NCBI GenBank assembly: GCA_964372275.1
Contig: CAYJRR010000179.1
Location: 1-6,991 of the forward strand
Source: CAYJRR01 sp964372275 [NCBI: uncultured bacterium]
GTDB taxonomy: Bacteria; CAYJRR01
DNA length: 6,991 nucleotides
Direction of reading: 5' to 3'
The notes under the pieces were generated by a model, which did not search any database, was not told where the DNA came from, and was given only the letters and a program-made list of their open reading frames with translations. The position numbers and the translations under genes are program-made. Of the stretch, positions 1 to 5,121 are shown one piece after another (positions within the stretch are counted from its first letter, which is position 1; each line of letters starts with the position of its first letter).

Positions 1-795
1 CTCCTCGAGAGCGAGCTGTTCGGGCACGAGAAGGGGGCGTTCACCGGCGCGGTGGGACGGAAGGGGCGATTCGCCCTGGCCGAGGGGGGCACGATCTTCC
101 TCGACGAGATCGGCGAGATGCCGCTCTCGTTCCAGCCGAAGCTGCTCCGCGTGCTCCAGGAGCGCGAGGTCGATCCCGTCGGCGGCAGCCGGCCGCGACG
201 CGTCGACGTGCGGATCATCGCGGCGACCAACCGCGATCTCGGGGAGATGGTCGAATCGGGCGAGTTCCGCCAGGACCTCTACTACCGGTTGAACGTGGTT
301 CCGCTGTTCGTTCCTCCGCTGCGCGAGCGGTCGACCGACCTGGTCGAGCTGATCGAGCACTTCGCCCAGCGCATCGCCTCCGATCTTGGCAGCCCGACGC
401 CGACCCTCACCCCCGACGCCGTCGAGGCGCTCAGGGGGCATGACTGGCCGGGCAACGTCCGCGAACTGTCGCACCTGGTCGAGCGGATGGTCGTCCTCAA
501 CCCGACCGGCATCATCGACGGCGCGGCGGTCCGCAACAGCCTCCGCAGCCGCGGCGCGCTCCGCCGCGCCGGCTCGGAGACGACGCCGATCCCGTTCCCC
601 ACCGAGCTGCCCGAAGGGGGCGTCGACCTGCGCACCACGTTGGCGGCGTACGAGCAGTCGCTGATCCGCGCCGCGCTCGAGCGCACCAACGGGAACAAGA
701 ATCGCGCGGCGAGCCTGCTCGGACTGAACCGCACCACCCTGGTGGAGAAGATCAAGCGGACCCATCGCGGCGAGCTCGGCCTGAGCTCGTACTGA
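1..795 (+). CDS. Sigma54-dependent activator, NtrC family, C-terminal part (5' truncated by window edge)
   Basis: Activator that would use ATP hydrolysis to remodel sigma54-RNA polymerase at a promoter. The frame is open from base 1, so the N-terminus, Walker A and any receiver or sensor domain lie outside the window; 264 residues are visible. In visible-residue numbering: an intact sigma54-contacting loop GAFTGA at 12-17, Walker B IFLDE at 32-36, sensor I IIAATN at 72-77, the two expected arginine fingers R90 and R96 in FRQDLYYRL, and the sensor II segment WPGNVREL at 149-156. A linker containing [15 protein letters not shown] follows, then a Fis-type helix-turn-helix (about 210-253, with [18 protein letters not shown]). 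All visible catalytic residues are present, so it should be functional. The linker and HTH look like response-regulator bEBPs of deltaproteobacterial type, but the missing N-terminus leaves the input signal unknown. It converges on a second bEBP across a 72-bp gap. The family call is very secure; the target genes cannot be seen. Confidence 0.96.
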   Translation, partial: LLESELFGHEKGAFTGAVGRKGRFALAEGGTIFLDEIGEMPLSFQPKLLRVLQEREVDPVGGSRPRRVDVRIIAATNRDLGEMVESGEFRQDLYYRLNVVPLFVPPLRERSTDLVELIEHFAQRIASDLGSPTPTLTPDAVEALRGHDWPGNVRELSHLVERMVVLNPTGIIDGAAVRNSLRSRGALRRAGSETTPIPFPTELPEGGVDLRTTLAAYEQSLIRAALERTNGNKNRAASLLGLNRTTLVEKIKRTHRGELGLSSY

Positions 796-814
796 CGTCG
801 ACCGGATTCGAGGT

Positions 815-848
815 GGGCGGGGCCGGGTCGAGGAGCCCGTCCCCGCCC
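815..848. terminator. GC-rich hairpin between convergent genes, probable bidirectional terminator
   Basis: GGGCGGGG (815-822) pairs perfectly with CCCCGCCC (841-848). The 18-nt loop contains a further GGG/CCC pair (825-827 with 836-838). It sits in the 72-bp gap between the stop codons of two convergent regulators, where a shared terminator is expected. Neither strand has a T-tract after the stem, so it is not a classical intrinsic terminator. It could act with Rho or simply block 3' read-through. Confidence 0.55.
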
Positions 849-867
849 GTCCGTACGCCGGCGACCG

Positions 868-1896
868 CTATTTCTGCTCGCGGAAGTCGCGCGGATTGAT
901 GCCGCTCTTGAGGACGATCTTGCGGAAGTTCGCGCGGTCCAGCCCGGCGAGCTTTGCCGCGTGAGCGAGGTTCCCCTTGGTGGTGGTGAGCAGGCCCGAA
1001 AGGAACCGGCGGTCGAAATCGATCATCGCCCGCGCCCGGGCGGCGCGGTAGGTGGAGCCCTCCGGGATCGCCGACTCGGGATCCGAGGACTTGCGCGGCG
1101 CGCTCAGGTAGGAGGGGAGGTCCGAAAGCCGGATCTCCCGCCCGCGCGCGAGCACAACTGCCCGCTCGACGACGTTCTCCAGCTCCCGCACGTTTCCCGG
1201 CCAGTCCCAGGAGATCAGTGCGCGCAAGGCCGGCGCCTCGAACCCGACGATCTCCGGACGGTCGACCCTCGCCAGATTCGCTCGTAGGAACTGCTCGGTG
1301 AGCGGGAGGATGTCCTCGCGACGATCGCGCAGCGCCGGGATCTCGATGCTGATCACGTTCAACCGGTAGTAGAGATCCTTGCGGAAGCGCCCCGCCTCGC
1401 TGGCCGACCACAGATCGACGTGGGTGGCCGCGATCACCCGCACGTTGACGAAGCGCGACTCGGTCGCCCCGACGCGGCGGACCTCCCCCGACTCCAGCAC
1501 CCGCAGCAGCCGAACCTGCGCCAGGAGCGGCATCTCGCCGATCTCGTCGAGGAAGACGGTGCCGCCGTCCGCCTCGTCGAACAGGCCCCGCTTCCCGCTC
1601 GCCGATCCGCCGGTGAACGTTCCCTTCTCGTAGCCGAACAGCTCGCTCTCGATCAGGCTCTCGGGCAGGGCTCCGCAGTTGACCGCGACGAACGCGGCCG
1701 CGTGCCGGGCGCTCGATTTGTGGATGGCCCGCGCGAACACCTCCTTGCCGGTCCCGCTTTCGCCGCGAAGCAGGACGGTGCTGTCGCTCTTGGACGCCTC
1801 CCGGGCGGTGTTGATCGCGCGCAGCAGCGCCGGATTGGCGCCGGTGACGGTGATGAACGGATCGGTTTCGTTCGCGACGGGTGCGCCGTTCGACAC
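868..1896 (-). CDS. Short PspF-like sigma54-dependent activator lacking an N-terminal sensor domain
   Basis: A 342-residue bEBP made only of an AAA+ domain and a Fis-type HTH. The AAA+ domain begins within about 15 residues of the start, so there is no room for a receiver, PAS, GAF or FHA domain. This is the layout of PspF, which is controlled by a separate partner protein. Visible motifs: Walker A GESGTGKE at 45-52, sigma54-contact loop GTFTGG at 92-97 (canonical GAFTGA), Walker B TVFLDE at 113-118, sensor I VIAATH at 154-159, arginine fingers R172 and R178, sensor [10 protein letters not shown] at 232-239, and the HTH at about 300-330 ([18 protein letters not shown]). The ATPase residues are intact; the key Thr of the loop is kept, but its second and last residues differ from consensus. 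The GTG at 1896 is chosen because the frame has a TAG 8 codons upstream and no ATG until residue 291. It follows the membrane mini-protein gene by 21 nt and is probably in its operon, with an additional internal promoter. Orthology to PspF is not claimed; its partner and targets are unknown. Confidence 0.95.
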   Translation of the reverse strand: MSNGAPVANETDPFITVTGANPALLRAINTAREASKSDSTVLLRGESGTGKEVFARAIHKSSARHAAAFVAVNCGALPESLIESELFGYEKGTFTGGSASGKRGLFDEADGGTVFLDEIGEMPLLAQVRLLRVLESGEVRRVGATESRFVNVRVIAATHVDLWSASEAGRFRKDLYYRLNVISIEIPALRDRREDILPLTEQFLRANLARVDRPEIVGFEAPALRALISWDWPGNVRELENVVERAVVLARGREIRLSDLPSYLSAPRKSSDPESAIPEGSTYRAARARAMIDFDRRFLSGLLTTTKGNLAHAAKLAGLDRANFRKIVLKSGINPRDFREQK

Positions 1897-1903
1897 TCCC
1901 GGA

Positions 1904-1909
1904 ATTATA
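1904..1909 (-). promoter_or_regulatory. Perfect TATAAT -10 element 7 nt before the bEBP GTG start
   Basis: Read on the minus strand, TATAAT lies in the 21-nt gap between the membrane mini-protein stop (1918-1920) and the GTG at 1896-1894, with seven bases (TCCGGGA) between. Transcription normally begins about 6-8 nt after the hexamer, so the mRNA would begin at or within a base or two of the GTG, giving a leaderless message. A consensus hexamer is unexpected in such GC-rich DNA. No good TTGACA box is seen at 16-18 bp spacing (best about 2 of 6), and there is no TGn extension. The GGGA directly before GTG is too close to act as a normal Shine-Dalgarno site. Confidence 0.5.
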
Positions 1910-1917
1910 CGAGTCCG

Positions 1918-2187
1918 CTAGGCGGTTGCGCGTCTCCGAATCGCCTGTCGCGGGGAGGGGCGGCAATCCGGCCGCGATGGTCGCAGGCTCATGGGCGAGC
2001 GCGCCGGCACGAGCAGGTCGGCGGCGGCCACGCCCAGGCCGAGGGTGGCGCCGAGGACGGCGATTCCGGCGAGCGCGGCACCGAGCGGCGAAACGCCCGC
2101 CAGGGAACCGGCCGCCGCGAATCCGGCCGAAAGCGCCGCCGCCGCACCGAAGGAAGGGAGCCAGGGATGCCACGCCGCCGTCTTCAT
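1918..2187 (-). CDS. Small two-helix membrane protein with Arg-rich tail, unknown function
   Basis: An 89-residue protein not recognised as a named family. It has two hydrophobic Ala/Gly/Leu-rich segments, about residues 11-30 and 34-60, joined by a short turn (GVSP). A polar tail of about 29 residues follows, with eight Arg (63, 69, 72, 76, 80, 84-86) and several Pro. The positive-inside rule suggests a hairpin in the inner membrane with both ends in the cytoplasm. The ATG at 2187 is chosen because AGGGA lies 5 nt upstream of it; an in-frame ATG at 2205 would give 95 residues but lacks a clear ribosome-binding site. It lies 41 nt after the secreted repeat protein gene and 21 nt before the bEBP gene, on the same strand, so it is probably co-transcribed with both. 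The small size, two helices and basic tail also resemble some holins or membrane anchors, but nothing specific supports that. It is a real gene rather than a shadow frame because of the operon fit, the Shine-Dalgarno site and the coherent topology. Confidence 0.72.
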   Translation of the reverse strand: MKTAAWHPWLPSFGAAAALSAGFAAAGSLAGVSPLGAALAGIAVLGATLGLGVAAADLLVPARSPMSLRPSRPDCRPSPRQAIRRRATA

Positions 2188-2188
2188 G

Positions 2189-2197
2189 CCCTTCCCT
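2189..2197 (-). promoter_or_regulatory. Ribosome-binding site that decides the mini-protein start
   Basis: The minus-strand sequence AGGGAAGGG is followed by one C and then the ATG at 2187-2185. Its 5' half AGGGA is spaced 5 nt from that ATG, a good Shine-Dalgarno distance. The upstream in-frame ATG at 2205 has only GAG nearby, so the shorter 89-residue form is preferred. Confidence 0.55.
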
Positions 2198-2228
2198 ACG
2201 GACATGCGACTCGGTCTATTTCGTCCGA

Positions 2229-3479
2229 TCAGCGGCGGACGCCGATCCCGGAGCCGGCGCCGCCGGTTCGCGCGCCCGAAGGCGCATCCGTCGGCGGAAT
2301 CCGGAGGACCGTCGGCGCGTTCCGCCGGACGTTGCTGCCGGTGGCGACCGCGGCCGCGATGGGCGGCAGAGGCACCGCCGGCCGCTCGGCCGGGCGCCGG
2401 TTCCACACGCCGGAGAGCCAGTTCCAGCCGCGCCCGATTGCCGATGCCACCCCTTTGACCGCGTCGGCCGCCGAGATCTCGACCATCGCTCCGGCGCCAA
2501 GCCCGCCGCCGAAGGTGGCGGCCGCCTTTCCGCCGATGCGGACGGTCATCGTCGACCAGTCGACGCGAAAGTAGCCGCGCGCTTCGGCGCCGAGACCGAA
2601 CGAGGCCTCGGCGGCCAGGGTGGTGCGTACGCCGATTCCGAGGAACTTGGCGGAGCCGACGACCTCCCCGCGGGCCTTGGCGCCGACGAAGGCGCCGGCC
2701 TCCGCGACGAAGTTGACTCGCCGCGTGTTGATCGTCGCCTGCAATTCGGCGCGGCCGTCCGCGCCGAGGAAGGCTTTGGCGCGCCCATAGACGTTGGCGT
2801 GCGCGCGCGCATCTCCGACTTCGAGGCGCGTGGAGACCGCCTGCAGGCCGACGGCGACCGCCTCGCCCTGCACGCCGGCGCGACCGCCTATTCCGTTGCG
2901 GCCGGCGTGGAGACCGGCCGTGTAGTAGCCTTCGACGCGGTCGACGTCGGCGTAGACCTCGCCGGCGCGGCCGGACGCAAGCGTGCGTCGGCCGTTTTCG
3001 AATCCTGCGCCGGTGAACCCTGTCGCCCCACCGTCTCCGACGGCGATGAGCTCGACCGGGAAGCGCGTCCGGTCGTCGTAGAGTCCGTCCCGCAGCCGCG
3101 CCTCGGCGATCTTCTCTCTCCGGCGGCGGTCGTGCGGTTGCAGGAGGCCGCCCGTCCGCTTGTCGTAGGTGCGGCCGATCGCGTCGGTCCCGAGCACCGG
3201 GTCGGAGTTCCAGCTCCAGGACCCCCGCGCATCGCGCCGGCCGTGGTTGCGGATCGTCTCCGGCTCGGTGCGGATGACGGGACGCTCGTGGCCCTTCGGT
3301 CCGTCCGCCCAGACCGGCGTGCCGCCGCGTCGATTCAGCTCCTCCTCGAGCCGCTCCTCCGCGGTCAGGCGACGGCCCCCGTTGACCGTCGGCTGGGCCA
3401 TCGCGTCGGCCGCGAACAGTCCGACGAGCGACGCGATGGCGGTGGTGACCCGGAACCCGGTGCTTCGACGACGACCCAT
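2229..3479 (-). CDS. Secreted protein with Ala/Gly-rich repeat domain, unknown function
   Basis: A 416-residue exported protein of no family I can name firmly. The N-terminus is a Sec signal peptide: basic MGRRRSTGFR, a hydrophobic stretch at 11-24, and a likely cut after AMA (residue 28, before QP). Residues 30-150 are polar and Arg/Glu-rich (EERLEEELNRR at 41-51; DRRRREKIAEARLR at 117-130) and may be helical. From about 170 to 336 the sequence alternates small and polar residues, with four related segments at about 233-247, 259-273, 290-304 and 317-334 (pattern A-E/K-A-x-x-F-x-G-A), suggesting amphipathic beta-repeats. The tail from about 362 to 416 is Pro/Arg/Gly-rich and probably disordered. 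There are no Cys residues. By memory only, the repeat style resembles Ala/Gly beta-repeat regions of some secreted polymorphic-toxin proteins, but no toxin domain is visible. The ATG at 3479 is chosen over an upstream TTG (3554) because it starts the signal peptide and has GGGGGG 4 nt upstream. It is the first gene of the minus-strand operon. Confidence 0.85.
   Translation of the reverse strand: MGRRRSTGFRVTTAIASLVGLFAADAMAQPTVNGGRRLTAEERLEEELNRRGGTPVWADGPKGHERPVIRTEPETIRNHGRRDARGSWSWNSDPVLGTDAIGRTYDKRTGGLLQPHDRRRREKIAEARLRDGLYDDRTRFPVELIAVGDGGATGFTGAGFENGRRTLASGRAGEVYADVDRVEGYYTAGLHAGRNGIGGRAGVQGEAVAVGLQAVSTRLEVGDARAHANVYGRAKAFLGADGRAELQATINTRRVNFVAEAGAFVGAKARGEVVGSAKFLGIGVRTTLAAEASFGLGAEARGYFRVDWSTMTVRIGGKAAATFGGGLGAGAMVEISAADAVKGVASAIGRGWNWLSGVWNRRPAERPAVPLPPIAAAVATGSNVRRNAPTVLRIPPTDAPSGARTGGAGSGIGVRR
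2478..2783 (-). repeat. Four degenerate protein-level repeats in the secreted Ala/Gly-rich protein
   Basis: Residues 233-334 of the secreted protein contain four similar units: RAKAFLGADGRAEL, AEAGAFVGAKARGEV, AEASFGLGAEARGYF and GKAAATFGGGLGAGA. They start about 26, 31 and 27 residues apart, which suggests an ancestral unit of about 26-31 residues. The copies have diverged in DNA, so the repeat is clearest at the protein level. An alternating small/polar pattern of this kind fits amphipathic beta-hairpins. Confidence 0.6.
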
Positions 3480-3483
3480 GACG

Positions 3484-3489
3484 CCCCCC
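3484..3489 (-). promoter_or_regulatory. Ribosome-binding site of the secreted repeat protein
   Basis: A minus-strand GGGGGG lies 4 nt upstream of the ATG at 3479. It is purine-only and at an acceptable distance, and supports this ATG, which also begins the signal peptide, over the upstream TTG. Confidence 0.45.
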
Positions 3490-3579
3490 GAGGCCTTCGA
3501 GGAGCATGCGGCGTGCCCTCGGCCGGATGCGGCAAGTGCCCGTTTCCGAAGCAATTTGCATCTTCCCGCGAAGGCCGTT

Positions 3580-3597
3580 CGGCAGGTCGAATTGCCG
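3580..3597. repeat. Inverted repeat CGGCA-N8-TGCCG, possible operator
   Basis: CGGCA (3580-3584) and TGCCG (3593-3597) form a perfect dyad with an 8-bp spacer (GGTCGAAT), lying about 56-73 bp upstream of the barrel gene start. A related dyad with the same GGCA/TGCC core and a 2-bp spacer lies at 3531-3540. Sites like these could bind a dimeric regulator, but short GC-rich dyads also arise by chance. Confidence 0.25.
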
Positions 3598-3628
3598 GTG
3601 CCTGAGGGGTCGAAGATCCGCGGGCTTC

Positions 3629-3637
3629 TGTTATCGT
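3629..3637 (+). promoter_or_regulatory. Possible extended -10 element (TGTTATCGT) of the barrel/lipoprotein operon
   Basis: TG at 3629-3630 followed by one base and TATCGT (3632-3637, four of six TATAAT matches) resembles an extended -10 box, which can work without a good -35; none is seen. Transcription would start near 3643-3645, leaving a leader of about 8-10 nt before the ATG at 3653, too short for a Shine-Dalgarno site, and none is present. This is a weak call. Confidence 0.3.
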
Positions 3638-3652
3638 CCGCGGCTTCGACCG

Positions 3653-5083
3653 ATGAAACGAGGCCTCCCCGTTGCCGCCGCGATCGCGGCGGCGTGCCTC
3701 CTCCCGACGTCGGCCCTCGCGGGACCCGCCGGGAGGATCACGCGCGTTCGTGCGGCGACGGCCCGTGCCGCCGCGGCCGATGCGGCGGGCCCGCTGCTCG
3801 CCGAGATCGTCGGCGTCGAACCGGCCGCGCCGAACTTCCTCGAACCGGCCGCGATCGCGCTCGGTGACTTCTCGCTCGAATGGGTCGGAGAGCCGGTCGC
3901 CGACGTCCGCGTCTCGCTCGAGCCCGAGAGCCTGCAATGGGTCCGCGTCGACGACGTGCTCCGGTTTCCGCGGGCCCGTTTCCTCGTCGAGGCGGAGGGG
4001 ATCGAGGCGGGGCAGGTGGCGGCCGCCGGATTCGAGACGCCGCTCCATGCCGCCGGTCCGCGGTGGCGCGCCGCCATCCTGGTGCCGCTCCTCGCCGGCG
4101 AGCGCAATCCGATCGAGGTCGTGGTTCGCCGCGGAGGGACCGAGACGGCCGGCGTGGTGCGGATCCGCTACCGGTCGCCGCGCGACGGCGGCGGACCCGC
4201 GCTCGTCGACACCACCTGCTCCTCCTACGGCGTGCGGCTCGAGCCGGTCTCCCTCCCGGTGGACTCCTGGATCTACGTCGGATGCCGGATGGTCACGGCC
4301 TCCGCGATCGACCACCGCACCTCCAGCCTGGAGCTGCGGGTCTTCTGGGAGGGGGTCGGGGACGCCGTTCGCGTCGACGGGATCGAGACCTCCTCGGGCG
4401 GCGACGGCGTCTGGGACCTGCGCCTCTCCGCCGCGCCGGGACGGGTCGACATCGCGGTCGACCGCGCCGACGGCGGCGTCGGCGGCGGGACGATCCACTA
4501 CCGCGTGCCCGAGCGCCCGACGAAGGCGTTCCTCGGTTTGGGGGTCGGTCCCTACTACAACGTCTTCGACGGCGCGGGACGCGACGACCGCGCGATCGCG
4601 CCGGTGGTGACGGTCTACGCGTCGTACGCGATCTCCAACCTCTCCCGGCTGGTCGCCTTCAACGCCACGCCGCTCCAGCTTCGCGGCGACGCCCGATACA
4701 CCTACTCCGACACGGGCCTCTACCTGCAGCGTCGCACCTCCGACGCGCTCGACCGGCGACTGTCGGGGAACGTCTTCCTCGGCGCGCACGCCGTCGTCTT
4801 CGAGTCGCGCGGCATGCCGACGGTGCGGATCAGCGCGCCGCAGGGGGCGGAGTTCAAGGTGCGCGATCTGGGCCGCGTCGGCTGCGATCTGCTCGTCGGG
4901 GGCCTGATCAACCCCGGCATCGGCGGTCGCGCCTACTACAACGGATGGATCCGGTGGGGGGGCGCCCGTCTGTTCGTGGAGGTGAACTACATCGGTTGGC
5001 GGGAGACCTCCGCCGAAGGGGAGGAGATCGACCTGCGCAGCGTCGGCCTGTCGATCGGAGGTCCGCTGCTTCGCTTCCTGTGA
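3653..5083 (+). CDS. Secreted protein with two beta-rich N-terminal regions and a predicted C-terminal outer-membrane barrel
   Basis: A 476-residue exported protein, not assigned to a named family. The signal peptide is MKRGLPVAAAIAAACLLPTSALA with a likely cut after residue 23 (ALA before GP). Residues 50-175 look like one beta-rich domain. Residues 180-285 look like a second, with Cys189 and Cys211 placed to form a disulfide in the periplasm. From about residue 291 to the end the sequence has alternating hydrophobic/polar strands rich in Tyr, Gly and Trp (AFLGLGVGPYYNVF; VVTVYASYAI; RLFVEVNYIGW; GLSIGGPLLRFL), the pattern of a small outer-membrane beta-barrel. The last residue is Leu rather than the usual Phe, so insertion by the Bam machinery is only probable. 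The ATG at 3653 is chosen because it begins the signal peptide; upstream in-frame codons would put a long basic stretch in front of it. There is no Shine-Dalgarno site. It is followed after 38 nt by the lipoprotein gene on the same strand, which suggests an operon of surface proteins. Confidence 0.85.
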   Translation: MKRGLPVAAAIAAACLLPTSALAGPAGRITRVRAATARAAAADAAGPLLAEIVGVEPAAPNFLEPAAIALGDFSLEWVGEPVADVRVSLEPESLQWVRVDDVLRFPRARFLVEAEGIEAGQVAAAGFETPLHAAGPRWRAAILVPLLAGERNPIEVVVRRGGTETAGVVRIRYRSPRDGGGPALVDTTCSSYGVRLEPVSLPVDSWIYVGCRMVTASAIDHRTSSLELRVFWEGVGDAVRVDGIETSSGGDGVWDLRLSAAPGRVDIAVDRADGGVGGGTIHYRVPERPTKAFLGLGVGPYYNVFDGAGRDDRAIAPVVTVYASYAISNLSRLVAFNATPLQLRGDARYTYSDTGLYLQRRTSDALDRRLSGNVFLGAHAVVFESRGMPTVRISAPQGAEFKVRDLGRVGCDLLVGGLINPGIGGRAYYNGWIRWGGARLFVEVNYIGWRETSAEGEEIDLRSVGLSIGGPLLRFL

Positions 5084-5121
5084 CTCGACCGGGCGGACGG
5101 AACCGCAGTAGACTCGGGGGG

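Larger units (their letters stand above)
3480..3652. other. 173-bp divergent intergenic region
   Basis: This separates the start of the minus-strand secreted-protein operon from the plus-strand barrel/lipoprotein operon, so promoters for both should lie here. It contains the GGGGGG ribosome-binding site of the minus-strand gene (3484-3489), a GCATGC palindrome (3504-3509), two GGCA/TGCC dyads (3531-3540 and 3580-3597), a less GC-rich patch CAATTTGCAT (3552-3561) and one extended -10-like element on the plus strand. No sigma54 GG-N10-GC element with correct spacing was found on either strand. The minus-strand promoter could not be placed. Confidence 0.6.

Noticed and set aside
2188-2205. ATG at 2205 as start of the membrane mini-protein
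   Set aside because: Possible, but no Shine-Dalgarno site is seen upstream, whereas the ATG at 2187 has AGGGA at 5-nt spacing.
3480-3554. TTG start at 3554 for the secreted repeat protein
   Set aside because: It adds 25 residues before a well-formed signal peptide that begins at the ATG at 3479, and lacks an advantage in ribosome-binding site.
3581-3596. Sigma54-like promoter GGCAGGTCGAATTGC on the plus strand
   Set aside because: There are 11 bases between GG and GC where the -24/-12 element needs 10. The spacing is strict for sigma54, so it is not called. The opposite-strand reading also fails.
1420-3605. Long plus-strand open frames (1420-2574 and 1881-3605) opposite the minus-strand operon
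   Set aside because: They are Arg/Pro/Gly-rich with no domains, and lie over minus-strand genes that have a signal peptide, ribosome-binding sites or AAA+ motifs. In DNA this GC-rich, antisense frames stay open by chance.
3880-5121. N-terminal extension of the lipoprotein frame upstream to 3880
   Set aside because: The extension overlaps the barrel gene, is Arg-rich nonsense in that frame, and would bury the lipoprotein signal peptide that starts at 5122.
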